Program-made: the position numbers and the translations under genes
Notes under the pieces: generated by a model
The model's input: the letters and a program-made list of their open reading frames with translations, nothing else
The model's database searches: none
Told to the model about the DNA's origin: nothing
Assembly (NCBI GenBank): GCA_016712445.1
Contig: JADJRB010000010.1
Span: 89,989-153,988, forward strand
Direction: 5' to 3'
DNA length: 64,000 nucleotides
From: Acidobacteriota bacterium
GTDB lineage: Bacteria > Pseudomonadota > Alphaproteobacteria > Caulobacterales > Hyphomonadaceae
Shown here: positions 1 to 8,980 of the stretch, piece after piece
Position numbering within the stretch: position 1 is the stretch's first letter
Layout of the letters: every line of letters starts with the position of its first letter

Positions 1-124
1 AGCCGGTGAACTTCGAGGCCATTTCAGTGATCTGGTCGACGCCCGCTTCGATCTGCTTGGTCGTTGCGGTGTTCGGACGGGCTTCCGCTTTGGCGCGGGC
101 CGTCGATGCAGTGGTCTTGGCCAT
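1..124 (-). CDS. Phasin-like protein, N-terminal part (cut by window edge)
   Basis: The minus strand opens at an ATG (122-124) with a good AGAAGGA ribosome site a few bases upstream. It reads about 41 residues starting MAKTTASTARAK and running through EAGVDQITEMASKF before the window ends. A short Ala/Thr/Lys-rich lead followed by an amphipathic helix resembles phasin-family granule-coat proteins, which bind polyhydroxyalkanoate inclusions in the cytoplasm. The call rests on composition and a short fragment only, so other helical small proteins are possible. Reading in from the edge, the frame is open throughout. Confidence 0.45.
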   Translation of the reverse strand, partial: MAKTTASTARAKAEARPNTATTKQIEAGVDQITEMASKFTG

Positions 125-358
125 TTGGGGAATCCTTCTGTTGTAAGGTGTGTTCTGGATAGCACACTCCCCTCGCAAGTGCAATAAATTTTGTGCGCTG
201 CAACATTAATCATTTGGCGTTGGGTTTGCATTCATCTTGCATCAGTTACAAAACTATCAGCGACGGGGCTGCGTTAAGGTGTGGTCAACTGGTTTGACCG
301 AATCTAGGTTCCACTCGGGAAGACCGGGGGTTCTGCGTATTTTGGAGGTGGCCGTTTA

Positions 359-1537
359 ATGGCGCTGCTCAACCTTTCCCTGTACCGCGCCGCGGCTGCC
401 ACCCTGGCGGTTGCATCGGTTGGCGCGATGGCTGCCCCCTCGGCCCTGGCTGAAAAATATGCCGCGCTGGTCATGGATGCCGATACCAACGAGATCCTGC
501 ATTCCCGCAACGCTGAAGACCTTCGGTATCCCGCGTCGCTGACCAAGGTGATGACGCTTTACCTGCTGTTTGACGCCATCGATTCCGGCGAGGTCAAACT
601 CACCGACAAGATGACCGTGTCGCGCAACGCCGCAGCCCAGCCGCCGTCGAACCTCAAGCTGAAGTCCGGCGACAAGATCAAGGTCGAAGACGCGATCTAC
701 GCGCTGGTCACCAAATCGGCCAACGATGTGGCCGTGGTCGTGGCCGAACACCTCGGCGGCACCGAGCGCAAGTTCGCCGTCAAGATGACCGACAAGGCCC
801 GCGACCTCGGCCTCAAGAACACGACCTTCAAGAACGCGTCCGGCCTGCCGAACACCGAGCAGACCACGACCGCCTACGACCTCGCGCTCCTCGCCGATGC
901 GCTGATGGAGCAGCACGAGCAGTATTATCACTACTTCCAGAAGGACAAGTTCTCCTGGGGCCGGATGGTCTACAAGAACCACAACGACCTGATCGGCAAG
1001 GTCGACGGCGTTGACGGCATCAAGACTGGCTACACCCGCGCCTCCGGCTTCAACCTGATGACCTCCGCCGAACGCGATGGCCACCGTGTGATCGCGGTGA
1101 TGCTCGGCGGCGCAACCGCCAAGTCGCGCAACGAGCATGTCGAAGCCCTCGTCGAAGCCGCCTTCGCCACGCTGGGCGGCCCGGCCGACCCGACCTCGCC
1201 CCAGCTGCGCGGCACGACCGCCACCTTCGCCTCGGTCGAGACCCCGGTGAACCCCAACGCCGCCGCCGAGCCGATGCTCAATGGCAAGCCGCTCAGCGCC
1301 TTCACCGCACCGGCCGTCAACCTGACCCTCGCCGAGAACACCGAAGAAGACCTGCCGGGCGACGCGATCGTCATGGAAGGCGACAGCTCCGAAGACGTGG
1401 CCGAAATGCAGCCCTCGCCGGCCCTGCCCGCGCCCGGCGCCAGCTTCTCGGTCAGCGAGTACGAAGCCCGCCAGGTCGCCAAGCCCGACCCGGCCGCTGA
1501 AGTCAGCGAATACGTCCGCCGCCAGATCCGCCGCTGA
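359..1537 (+). CDS. D-alanyl-D-alanine carboxypeptidase (PBP5/DacF-like)
   Basis: This periplasmic penicillin-binding protein trims the terminal D-Ala from peptidoglycan pentapeptides. The 392-residue product starts with a signal peptide (about residues 1-31, cleaved after ALA) and carries all three active-site motifs in order: SLTK (60-63, acylating serine), SAN (120-122) and KTG (222-224). The C-terminal part after about residue 265 is a low-complexity Pro/Ala/Glu-rich stretch ending in a basic tail, in place of a clear PBP5 amphipathic anchor. The ATG is preceded by GGAGG at 344-348. The 234-base gap to the divergent phasin-like gene should hold both promoters. Confidence 0.93.
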   Translation: MALLNLSLYRAAAATLAVASVGAMAAPSALAEKYAALVMDADTNEILHSRNAEDLRYPASLTKVMTLYLLFDAIDSGEVKLTDKMTVSRNAAAQPPSNLKLKSGDKIKVEDAIYALVTKSANDVAVVVAEHLGGTERKFAVKMTDKARDLGLKNTTFKNASGLPNTEQTTTAYDLALLADALMEQHEQYYHYFQKDKFSWGRMVYKNHNDLIGKVDGVDGIKTGYTRASGFNLMTSAERDGHRVIAVMLGGATAKSRNEHVEALVEAAFATLGGPADPTSPQLRGTTATFASVETPVNPNAAAEPMLNGKPLSAFTAPAVNLTLAENTEEDLPGDAIVMEGDSSEDVAEMQPSPALPAPGASFSVSEYEARQVAKPDPAAEVSEYVRRQIRR

Positions 1538-1627
1538 GGCGGTGAGCGCACCGGGGGGCTTGCCGAAGCCGCCCGGCTCCCGCACAACGCCGCTCCCTGT
1601 CCTGAACCGGCCCGGAGCAGCCCGCAC

Positions 1628-2593
1628 GTGAGCGCATCCTCAGACCTGAACCTCGCCCGCAGCGTCGTCCGCATCGAACGCGACGCGCTCGACAAGCTTG
1701 AAATGTCCCTCGGCAACAGCCTGGTCGAAGCGGTCGATGTCATCCTGTCGACTGACCGGCACGTCGTCGTCGCCGGCGTAGGCAAGTCCGGACATATCGG
1801 ACAGAAGATCGCCGCGAGCCTCGCCTCGACCGGCACGCCCTCTTTCTTCATCCACCCGACCGAAGCCAGCCACGGCGACCTCGGCATGCTGGTGCCGGGC
1901 TCGGTCGTCATCGCCATTTCCTATTCCGGCGAAAGCCGCGAACTCGTCGACCTCCTGCGCTACTGCAAGGCCAACAACATTCCCCTCATCGCGATGACCC
2001 GCGCCGCCGATTCCACGCTCGGCCGTTTCGCCGATGTGCTGCTGGAAATGCCGACGGTTGCCGAAGCCTGCCCCAACGGCCTCGCGCCCACCTCGTCCAC
2101 CACGATGGCGCTTGCCCTCGGCGACGCATTGACCATCGTCCTGATGGCGCGGCGCGGCTTCTCGCGCGAGGATTTCGGCTTCCGCCACCCCGGCGGCAAG
2201 CTCGGCCGCACCCTGCAGACGGCCGGCGATTATGTCCGTGAGCGGAAGGATGCGCTTCCGCTGGTCGAAGCCGGCGCCAATTTCGAAGCGCTTGTCTATG
2301 CCGTCTCCGAAGGCCGCAAGGGCTGCGCCGGCGTGGTAGACGACAAGGGCGCGCTCGTCGGCATGGTCACCGACGGCGACCTGCGCCGCGCCATGCTCGC
2401 CGGCAAGACCGGCCTTCCCGCCCGCGACGTGATGACCGTCCGCCCACGCACGATCGACCCGGACGAACGCATGCAGTTCGTCATCAAGGCGCTGAGCGAG
2501 AACCGCATCTCGAACGCCTTCGTCGTCGGCGAGAACGGCGCCCCGCTCGGCCTCATCGACATGAAGGACCTGCTCGCCGAGGGCTACCTCTGA
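1628..2593 (+). CDS. kdsD: Arabinose-5-phosphate isomerase (KdsD/KpsF/GutQ family)
   Basis: The enzyme interconverts ribulose-5-phosphate and arabinose-5-phosphate, the first step toward KDO for lipopolysaccharide. The 321-residue product has the standard layout: an N-terminal SIS sugar-isomerase domain with GVGKSGHIGQKIA near residue 52 and the HGDLGM motif near 80, followed by two CBS domains (about 205-320). Length matches the family. The start is GTG at 1628; no ATG fits upstream. It lies 90 bases after the carboxypeptidase gene on the same strand and could share its transcript. Confidence 0.93.
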   Translation: MSASSDLNLARSVVRIERDALDKLEMSLGNSLVEAVDVILSTDRHVVVAGVGKSGHIGQKIAASLASTGTPSFFIHPTEASHGDLGMLVPGSVVIAISYSGESRELVDLLRYCKANNIPLIAMTRAADSTLGRFADVLLEMPTVAEACPNGLAPTSSTTMALALGDALTIVLMARRGFSREDFGFRHPGGKLGRTLQTAGDYVRERKDALPLVEAGANFEALVYAVSEGRKGCAGVVDDKGALVGMVTDGDLRRAMLAGKTGLPARDVMTVRPRTIDPDERMQFVIKALSENRISNAFVVGENGAPLGLIDMKDLLAEGYL

Positions 2594-2601
2594 CCCACGC
2601 G

Positions 2602-2625
2602 CCCCCTCGCCCGAAGGCGAAGGGG
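2602..2625. terminator. GC-rich hairpin between converging genes
   Basis: A CCCCTCGCC arm pairs with GGCGAAGGGG (one bulged A) around a short CGAA-type loop, directly after the kdsD stop and just before the end of the convergent SIMPL gene. There is no T run on either side, so it would be a weak or factor-assisted bidirectional terminator. Confidence 0.4.
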
Positions 2626-2642
2626 CCGGGACCCGCAGGTAT

Positions 2643-3437
2643 CTATTTCACCAGTTCGAACAACACGCTGACGCTCGCCGTCACACCCACTTCGCCGCCC
2701 GAAACCGGCGAAGACGCCTGGTCCATCGCCATTTCCGCGCGGGCATAAGCCATCGGCTGCGGCGCATACTCGTAGCCCTCGTTGATGGTCACGATCCGCG
2801 CCACGCGCATGCCGGCCGCCGAGGCATAGAGCTCCGCCTTCGCCATCGCATCCTTCATCGCCATCGTGCGGGCTTCGTTCTTGATTTCCTTGTCATCCTC
2901 GATCGCGAAGTTGACGCCGGAGAACGTGTTGCCGCCCGATTTCACCAGGCTGTCGATGGTGGCGCCCAGCGAATCCAGGTCGCGCACGCGCGCCGTCACC
3001 TGGTTGGTCGCCACGTAGCCGGCCAGCTTCTGCACGCCGCGCGAGCTGCCATCCTTCAGCTTCTCCTCGATATAGTCATAGCGCGGATAGAGGCTCAGGC
3101 CGGACGTCTGGATGTCCCGTTTCGTCAGGCCGGCCTTCTCGAGCGCGGCAAACACGCCGTTCATCGCCTTTGCCTGCGCGGCCATCGCTTCACCCGCGGT
3201 CGCGCGCTCCTCGGTGACACCCGCCGTGATGTAGGCAATGTCAGGCGCGCGCTGGATCTTGGCTTCTGCGTTGATCTGCAGCGTCGTCTCGGGCTGGATC
3301 GAATTGTGGTTCATCATCTGCGCCATTGCAGGGTTCCCCGTCATGGGCGCTGCCGAAGCAGGCATTGGCATTTGTGCGCAGGCGACAGGCGCCGCGGCGA
3401 ACATCAGGGCAATCAACGAAATTAAGGGACGTTTCAT
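2643..3437 (-). CDS. SIMPL (DUF541) domain exported protein
   Basis: A 264-residue product with an N-terminal signal peptide (MKRPLISLIALMFAAAPVACAQ) followed by a Met/Ala/Pro-rich linker and a SIMPL/DUF541 domain. The domain holds the typical early motif around ITAGVTEERATAGEAM and the later block VTARVRDLDSLG. SIMPL proteins are periplasmic or outer-membrane-associated oligomers of poorly defined role, often linked to stress resistance. The start at 3437 is chosen because GAAGGAG lies at the right spacing and the signal peptide begins there; an upstream in-frame start would add 22 unsupported residues. The tRNA gene begins 100 bases upstream. Confidence 0.88.
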   Translation of the reverse strand: MKRPLISLIALMFAAAPVACAQMPMPASAAPMTGNPAMAQMMNHNSIQPETTLQINAEAKIQRAPDIAYITAGVTEERATAGEAMAAQAKAMNGVFAALEKAGLTKRDIQTSGLSLYPRYDYIEEKLKDGSSRGVQKLAGYVATNQVTARVRDLDSLGATIDSLVKSGGNTFSGVNFAIEDDKEIKNEARTMAMKDAMAKAELYASAAGMRVARIVTINEGYEYAPQPMAYARAEMAMDQASSPVSGGEVGVTASVSVLFELVK

Positions 3438-3536
3438 GGAGGTCTCCTTCGAGGGGTGAGTAACCGGTACGCCTGTCTTCTCTACCGAACAAGGCCGTTG
3501 CAAGGCGTCCCTGCGGCGCCTAAACGACCTGCGCAG

Positions 3537-3613
3537 GGGCCTGTAGCTCAGTTGGTTAGAGCGGACCGCTCATAACGGTTTGGTCGCAGGTTCAAGTCCT
3601 GCCGGGCCCACCA
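3537..3613 (+). tRNA. tRNA-Ile2 (CAU anticodon, lysidine-modified)
   Basis: A complete 77-base tRNA with CCA encoded. The acceptor arm GGGCCTG pairs with CGGGCCC, the anticodon stem GACCG/CGGTT closes the loop CTCATAA, and the anticodon CAT lies at 3571-3573. The TTGGTCGCAGGTTCAAGTCC segment resembles known tRNA-Ile2 genes (such as E. coli ileX) better than elongator tRNA-Met, so after lysidine modification it should read AUA codons. An isotype call from sequence alone is not certain because three tRNA types share CAT. Confidence 0.9.
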
Positions 3614-3749
3614 CACCTCCCGCGCCATCGGCAACATCGGGAACGAGCCGGCCCGCCGCCGGTTCCCTGATCGCCGCCGCCCCTTCCCATGGGGCGCCTG
3701 TTGCGTGAGGTTCGGGCGGCACCACACCCATGATTGCGGAGGCCCGCCC

Positions 3750-5000
3750 ATGAAAGCCGATTCACGTCCGCCCCGCTCGCTGGCCGCCATGCGACTTGCC
3801 GCCGGCAGCCTGCTGATCGCCATGAGCGCGCTATATGTCGCCGCCGTGCTGAACACGGGCGCGGCCTGGGGCTATGCCAAGGCCTTCGCCGAGGCTGCCA
3901 TGGTCGGCGGCCTCGCCGACTGGTTCGCCGTCACCGCCCTCTTCCGCCGGCCGCTCGGACTGCCGATCCCGCACACGGCGATCATTCCCCGCAGCAAGGC
4001 ACGCATCGCAACCGCGCTCGGGGATTTCGTTGCCGTCAACTTCCTCGCACCAGACGTCGTGCGCGAACGCCTCGGCCAGCAGGACCTCGCCGGCTCCCTC
4101 GCCCGCCAGATCAGCGATCCCCAGACCGCGCGCCGCATCGCAGACGGCCTGTTCGACGCCCTGCCGGGCCTCGTCGACCTGCTCGACGACGACGCCGTGA
4201 GCGACTTCCTGCACCGGCAGATGTCGGAACTGAGCCGGGGCGGACGCCTGCCCTCGGCCATCGGCTCAGGCCTGCGCCTGCTCACCGATCAGGGTCGCCA
4301 CCAGCCGGTGCTGGATGCCGCCCTGTCGGAAGCGTGGCATGCACTGGCGGAAAACGAGCCAGTCATCCGCGCAAGTGTCAGCGCGCGCACCAACTGGTTC
4401 CTGCGGCTCGTATCGGTCGACGCGAGCACCTCGAATGCCATGATTGGCGCCATCGAAGACTCGCTGCGCGCAATGGCGCATAATCCTGACCATCCGGCCC
4501 GCCAGCGGGTGACCGCGCTGTTGCAGCGGTTCTCGGACGATCTGCAGAAATCGCCCGCCCTTCAGGCGCAGGTGGAACAGGTTCTCGCCGAGGCGCTCGC
4601 CCATCCCGCCATCGGAACGTGGCTCGACGCGATCTGGGAAAGCCTGAAATCCGCCGTGCGCGACAGCGCCGCCGACTCCAATTCCGAAGCGCGTCAGGGG
4701 CTCGCCGACACGGTCGCCCACTTCGGCGAATCGCTCAGCACCGATCCGGCGGCGCAGGAGGCCATCAACAGCCGCCTGCGTGTCCTGCTTGCAGAGCTGG
4801 CCGGCCGGCATGGCAGCGACATCGCGCGCCTGATCTCCGACACCATCCAGGGCTGGGACTCGCGCACCGTCGTCGAAAAGCTCGAACAGAATGTCGGCCC
4901 GGACCTGCAGTTCATCCGCATCAACGGCACGCTGATCGGCGGACTCATCGGGCTTACGATCCATCAGCTGACGCTCTGGCTCGCCCCGCACGGCGGGTGA
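3750..5000 (+). CDS. DUF445 family membrane protein (YjiN-like)
   Basis: A 416-residue inner-membrane protein. A hydrophobic N-terminal helix (about residues 15-37) is followed by the DUF445 signature region with AMVGGLADWFAVTALFRRPLG near residue 50, then IPHTAIIPRSKARIA, both typical of the family. The rest is a long helical domain, with a final hydrophobic stretch at the C terminus (GTLIGGLIGLTIHQ). The function of the family is unknown. The ATG at 3750 has GCGGAGG upstream; an in-frame GTG at 3705 would add 15 residues without a membrane or motif reason. Confidence 0.85.
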   Translation: MKADSRPPRSLAAMRLAAGSLLIAMSALYVAAVLNTGAAWGYAKAFAEAAMVGGLADWFAVTALFRRPLGLPIPHTAIIPRSKARIATALGDFVAVNFLAPDVVRERLGQQDLAGSLARQISDPQTARRIADGLFDALPGLVDLLDDDAVSDFLHRQMSELSRGGRLPSAIGSGLRLLTDQGRHQPVLDAALSEAWHALAENEPVIRASVSARTNWFLRLVSVDASTSNAMIGAIEDSLRAMAHNPDHPARQRVTALLQRFSDDLQKSPALQAQVEQVLAEALAHPAIGTWLDAIWESLKSAVRDSAADSNSEARQGLADTVAHFGESLSTDPAAQEAINSRLRVLLAELAGRHGSDIARLISDTIQGWDSRTVVEKLEQNVGPDLQFIRINGTLIGGLIGLTIHQLTLWLAPHGG

Positions 5001-5141
5001 TCGGAGGCAGGCGCCGCACGTGATTTTCCACCCCAAGATTACAGTTTGGCAATGAGAATGGGGTTTTCGCCGGTGGCGTTAAGTGGCACTAGTCGGCAAC
5101 GAAAAAATGCGCGCCCGAAGATGGTTCAGGAGTAGAGTGCC

Positions 5142-7034
5142 GTGACCCCCAGAGACGCCGCCCGGCGCGCAATGGCGCTCACGCTTTCGTTCGACCTGGC
5201 GATGGCCGGTCTGGCGATGACACTCGCGCATCTGATCATGCTGTTTTCGGATCCGGAGTTGCCGGTCTTTCCCGTCCGCGCCTGGATTCTTGCCAGCTCC
5301 ACTTTCATGCTCGCGGCGGCCTGCGGGCTCATCGTGGGCGGCGTGCACCGCCAGGTCTGGCGCCATATCGGCGCGCCGGATGCGATCCGTCTCATTCAGG
5401 GCATCGCGCTCGCGGTCTTCCTTTACTTGCCGGTCATGGTCGCCCTGAATGGCCGCCTGATCGACCCCCTGCCCGTGCTGTTGCTGACCACGGCGATCTG
5501 GACTGCGGCGGCGTTCGCGGGCCGCATGGTCGCCCGCTATCGCACTACCAATGCGCCCTTCGAAATCTTCCAGCGTCTGCCGCGCGACAGCCAGCCGGTG
5601 CTGCTGGTCGGCAATCCGGACAGCTGGGTGCACGTCCTGCGCCGGCTCGAAACATCGCCGACCGGCGCTACGGTGCGCGTCCTCGGCCTGATCGAAGTGG
5701 ACGACAAGGAACCAGGCCGCGCCGTGCGCGGCCTGCCGATCATGGGCAGCCTCGTGAACCTCCACGAGGTGATCGACGTGCTCGCGCTGCGCTATGGCAG
5801 CGCGCCCTGGGTCGCCGTCACCGGTCCGGCCCGCGAACGCGAGACGATGAACCGCATTCTCGAGATCGCCTCCAGCCACGGCGCCAAGATCATGGCGCTC
5901 GGCCATGACGAGACCGCGCAGACGCTCGAACCCGTTCGCCCCGCCGACCTCCTTGCACGCCCCGAGCGCACGCTGGATCTCGCGCCCGTGCGCGACCTGA
6001 TCGCGGGCACCAACGTGCTGATCACCGGCGGCGGCGGCTCCATCGGCTCCGAACTTGCCCGGCAGGTTGCGCGCCAGTCGCCGGCCTCCCTGTCGATCCT
6101 CGATTCCTCCGAACTGAACCTCTACCAGATCGACCACGAGCTGCGTGAACGCCACCCCGACCTTCGCCTCGCCTGCCATCTGGGCGATGTGCGCGATGCC
6201 GGCCGCGTCGCCGGCGTCTTCGCCGAAGCGCAGCCCGGCCTCGTCATCCACGCGGCAGCCCTGAAACATGTGCCGCTGATGGAAGAGAACATCTGCGAAG
6301 CGATCCTGACGAATGTCAGCGGCGCCGTGAATGTCGCTCGCGCCGCCGCCACGTCCGGCGCCCGCCGGTTCGTGTTCATCTCCACCGACAAGGCCGTGCT
6401 GCCCGACAACGTCATGGGCGCCACCAAGCGCCTCGCCGAACTCGCCTCCGAACGCATCATCAACGAAGCCGGCATGTCCGGCGCCATGGTCCGGTTCGGC
6501 AACGTGCTCGGCTCATCCGGTTCGGTTGTGCCGCTGTTCGAACGCCAGATCGCCGCCGGCGGCCCGGTCACGCTCACCGACCCGGAAGCCACGCGCTATT
6601 TCATGACCATCGAGGAAGCGACCGCCCTCGTCCTGCAGGCCGCCGCCCTGCAGCGGGAAGACCGGCGCGCGGAACTCTTCGTGCTCGACATGGGCGAGCC
6701 CATCGCCATCCGCCAGCTCGCCGAAACCATGATCCGCCTGAAGGGCAAGGTGCCCGACGCCGACATCCAGATCCTCACCACCGGCATGCGCCGCGGCGAG
6801 AAGATGCACGAGGCACTGACCTATGCCCACGAGGCGCTGGAGCCGACGCCGGTCGACGGCGTCAACCGCGTCACCAGCGCCGCCGCGGCCAGCGAGCTGC
6901 TCGACAAGCAATTGACCGTGCTGATCGAGGCTGCCCGCCGGCAGGACGCGTCCGAAGCGCTGCGCCTGCTCGGCGCGCTGGTGCCGGAATACGGCGCCGA
7001 ACGCGGCCCGGACGCGCAGCGCCTCCCGGCCTGA
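5142..7034 (+). CDS. Nucleotide-sugar dehydratase/epimerase, FlaA1/CapD/WbpM type
   Basis: A 630-residue polysaccharide biosynthesis enzyme. Four membrane helices occupy about residues 10-125, followed by a Rossmann-like degenerate domain and then a full extended-SDR domain with the NAD motif TGGGGSIGSE near 293. The active-site region STDKAVLPDNVMGATK has Met in place of the usual Tyr, which is typical of UDP-GlcNAc 4,6-dehydratases of this class. These enzymes make 4-keto-6-deoxy sugars for capsule, O-antigen or flagellin glycans. The GTG start has CAGGAG upstream. No glycan genes lie beside it, so its product is not defined by context. Confidence 0.88.
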   Translation: MTPRDAARRAMALTLSFDLAMAGLAMTLAHLIMLFSDPELPVFPVRAWILASSTFMLAAACGLIVGGVHRQVWRHIGAPDAIRLIQGIALAVFLYLPVMVALNGRLIDPLPVLLLTTAIWTAAAFAGRMVARYRTTNAPFEIFQRLPRDSQPVLLVGNPDSWVHVLRRLETSPTGATVRVLGLIEVDDKEPGRAVRGLPIMGSLVNLHEVIDVLALRYGSAPWVAVTGPARERETMNRILEIASSHGAKIMALGHDETAQTLEPVRPADLLARPERTLDLAPVRDLIAGTNVLITGGGGSIGSELARQVARQSPASLSILDSSELNLYQIDHELRERHPDLRLACHLGDVRDAGRVAGVFAEAQPGLVIHAAALKHVPLMEENICEAILTNVSGAVNVARAAATSGARRFVFISTDKAVLPDNVMGATKRLAELASERIINEAGMSGAMVRFGNVLGSSGSVVPLFERQIAAGGPVTLTDPEATRYFMTIEEATALVLQAAALQREDRRAELFVLDMGEPIAIRQLAETMIRLKGKVPDADIQILTTGMRRGEKMHEALTYAHEALEPTPVDGVNRVTSAAAASELLDKQLTVLIEAARRQDASEALRLLGALVPEYGAERGPDAQRLPA

Positions 7035-7037
7035 GGC

Positions 7038-7754
7038 TCAGGCCACCACGATCGGCGAAAACGACCCGAAGATCATCCGGCCCATGTCGGCGCCGACCGT
7101 CGCCGGATTGTATTTCTCCATCCGCGGGTCGCCCATCACGGTCTCCCAGGCTTTCTTCTGCACTTCCGCGTTCGGCCAGTTGATCCATGAAAAGACCACC
7201 GTCTCGCCGGGCTTTTCGAGAATTGCCGTGTGGAACGAGTTCACCTTGCCCTGCGGCACATCATCCGCCCACGCATCAACCACCGACGTTGCGCCGTGCT
7301 CGAGGAACAGCTCCGCCATCTGCTTCGAGGCCGCGATATAATCCGCCCGCTTGTCCGCCGGCACCGGCAGCACCATCCCGTCGATGATGCCGGGCGTCGC
7401 CAGCGCATCGCCCAGCACAACATCAAATCCGCCCACAATCATCCGCATCCCGTCGAAGGGCATCCCACCGTCCATCTTCATGTCGGGGTCTTCCATCATC
7501 TTCTTGTTGCCGGCATCGCGCGTCGCGCGGTCAGGCCAGACGATCCATGAAAAGACCACCGACTCGTCGTCCTTCTTCATCACCGCCGAATTGAAGCAAT
7601 TGGTCTTGCCCTTCGGCACCTCGACGCCCCAATTCTCCACGAACCCGATCGCGCCATGCTTCTGGAAAAAAGGCAGCGCATCGGCCGCCATCTTGCGGTA
7701 GGCCTCCTTGTTGGCGTTGGGGACCGGCAGGATAAATCCATCGATATACGGCAT
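7038..7754 (-). CDS. Tandem DUF1428 protein (two fused copies)
   Basis: A 238-residue product made of two consecutive DUF1428 units. The first begins MPYIDGFILPVPNANKEAY; the second begins IIDGMVLPVPADKRADY about 120 residues later. Both contain the FSWI.WP motif (FSWIVWP and FSWINWP) and a later GGFD/GSF block. DUF1428 proteins are usually about 115-120 residues with a dimeric alpha-beta-barrel fold; here the dimer appears fused in one chain. Function is unknown. It is the last gene of a five-gene minus-strand operon, with only 4 bases between its ATG and the stop of the upstream gene. Confidence 0.85.
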   Translation of the reverse strand: MPYIDGFILPVPNANKEAYRKMAADALPFFQKHGAIGFVENWGVEVPKGKTNCFNSAVMKKDDESVVFSWIVWPDRATRDAGNKKMMEDPDMKMDGGMPFDGMRMIVGGFDVVLGDALATPGIIDGMVLPVPADKRADYIAASKQMAELFLEHGATSVVDAWADDVPQGKVNSFHTAILEKPGETVVFSWINWPNAEVQKKAWETVMGDPRMEKYNPATVGADMGRMIFGSFSPIVVA

Positions 7755-7758
7755 GTCT

Positions 7759-8259
7759 TCAGCTCCCTGACATTTGTGCCATGGCCGCGTCGCGCGCAGC
7801 CGCCATTTCATCGGCCGATTTCGGCGGCCAGACCGGCGTCGCCACGGACCACAAGTGCCCGAACGGATCCTTCACGACGCCGTAGCGGTCGCCCCAGAAC
7901 TGGTCGGCCACCGGCATCACGACCTCGGCGCCTGCCTTCACAGCCTGCGCCACCACCGCGTCCACATCATCGACCATCAGGTGCAGCGTCACCGGGGAGC
8001 CGCCCAGCGACAGCGGCGAGACCCCGCCCATCTCCGGATACTCGTCGTTCAGCATCACCATCGCCCCGTTCAGGCGCACCGAGGCATGCATCAGCCGCCC
8101 GTCCGGCCCCGGCAGGCGCATCATCTCCTCGGCGCCGAAAGCCGTCACGTAAAAATCGATTGCCTTGCTGCAATCCCTGCAGGTGAGGTGCGGCATCAGC
8201 AATGCCACGCCCATTTCCGCTGCAATGTCCGCCACCGGCGGCCGCTTGTCCTTGCCCAT
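7759..8259 (-). CDS. VOC/PhnB-like glyoxalase-superfamily protein
   Basis: A 166-residue vicinal-oxygen-chelate fold protein. Visible hallmarks are LLMPHLTCRDCSKAIDFYVTAFGAEE at the start of the first beta-alpha-beta module and FWGDRYGVVKDPFGHLWSV in the second, as in PhnB/YdcN-type members. The substrate is unknown. An in-frame GTG one codon upstream is an alternative start; AGGAG sits at suitable spacing for either. It is the fourth gene of the operon read from 9643. Confidence 0.85.
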   Translation of the reverse strand: MGKDKRPPVADIAAEMGVALLMPHLTCRDCSKAIDFYVTAFGAEEMMRLPGPDGRLMHASVRLNGAMVMLNDEYPEMGGVSPLSLGGSPVTLHLMVDDVDAVVAQAVKAGAEVVMPVADQFWGDRYGVVKDPFGHLWSVATPVWPPKSADEMAAARDAAMAQMSGS

Positions 8260-8278
8260 CACCTGCTCCTTTTCCAGT

Positions 8279-8488
8279 TCATCCGTTTACGGACCGGTAG
8301 TGCGCCACCAGCGCATTCGCGTGCCCATGCCCCAGTCCGTGCTCCGCCTTCAGCGCCGAGACGATCTCCATATGCTTGCGCCCGTCCATGCCCTTGATGA
8401 CATTCATCCAGTGGCTGACCGGCTTGCCATAGGTCTTCTCGATCGACGGGAAATATGACGCCGGCCCCTTCACCTTGTCCGCGCTCAT
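8279..8488 (-). CDS. DUF4287 small protein
   Basis: A 69-residue product matching DUF4287 throughout: SYFPSIEKTYGKPVSHWMNVI, then HMEIVSALKAEHGLGHGHANALVAHY. The family is cytoplasmic and of unknown role; it is often found near VOC-fold and DUF1801-type genes, as here. Its ATG overlaps the stop of the upstream VOC gene (ATGA at 8485-8488), which suggests translational coupling. Confidence 0.88.
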   Translation of the reverse strand: MSADKVKGPASYFPSIEKTYGKPVSHWMNVIKGMDGRKHMEIVSALKAEHGLGHGHANALVAHYRSVNG

Positions 8489-8970
8489 GACACCGCCGCC
8501 TTGTCCTCGAACGCAGCCCGGATTGCCGCAAGATCGATCTTGCGCATCTGCAGCATCGCCGCGCGCGCCCGCCCCGCGGCCGCCTGGTCAGGATCGGCAA
8601 ACATCCGCACCATCGGCTCCGGCACGATCTGCCAGGACACGCCATAACGGTCCGCCAGCCAGCCGCACATGCTCTCTTCGCCGCCGCCGTCCAGCAGCGC
8701 GCTCCACAGCCTGTCCGTCTCCGCCTGGTCCTTCGTCAGCACACTGATCGAGGCCGCCGGCGTCAGCTTGTAGTGCGGCCCGGCCGTCAGGTGCATCATC
8801 GGTGCGCCCGCCAGCGTGTATTCAACTACCATCGGGTCAGCGGCATTGCCATGGTCCATGATCCCGTCAATCCGGCTGTCCGGCAGCAGCGACACGTAAT
8901 ACTTTGCCGCCTCGACGCCGCCCTTGTCGAACCACAGGCAGGTGCGCACCTTCTTCTCAAGCAATCCCAT
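8485..8970 (-). CDS. VOC/PhnB-like protein (3-demethylubiquinone methyltransferase-like fold)
   Basis: A 161-residue VOC-fold protein of the PhnB group. The opening KKVRTCLWFDKGGVEAAKYYVSLLPDS and the later CGWLADRYGVSWQIVPEPM are characteristic. Such proteins are often annotated as 3-demethylubiquinone-9 methyltransferase-like, but lack evidence for that activity. The ATG at 8970 has GGAG upstream, whereas an upstream in-frame start would add an Arg/Pro-rich leader. Second gene of the operon. Confidence 0.85.
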   Translation of the reverse strand: MGLLEKKVRTCLWFDKGGVEAAKYYVSLLPDSRIDGIMDHGNAADPMVVEYTLAGAPMMHLTAGPHYKLTPAASISVLTKDQAETDRLWSALLDGGGEESMCGWLADRYGVSWQIVPEPMVRMFADPDQAAAGRARAAMLQMRKIDLAAIRAAFEDKAAVS

Positions 8971-8980
8971 ACCGGTCTCC

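Noticed and set aside
356..1627. Long minus-strand open frame opposite the carboxypeptidase gene
   Set aside because: Shadow of a GC-rich coding gene: Gly/Arg/Val-rich, no ribosome site, no motif.
3537..3613. Elongator tRNA-Met
   Set aside because: Acceptor and TTGGTCGCAGGTTCAAGTCC segment fit tRNA-Ile2 better.
5079..6269. Long minus-strand frame opposite the FlaA1-type gene
   Set aside because: His/Arg/Gln-rich shadow with no domain; the plus-strand protein has clear motifs.
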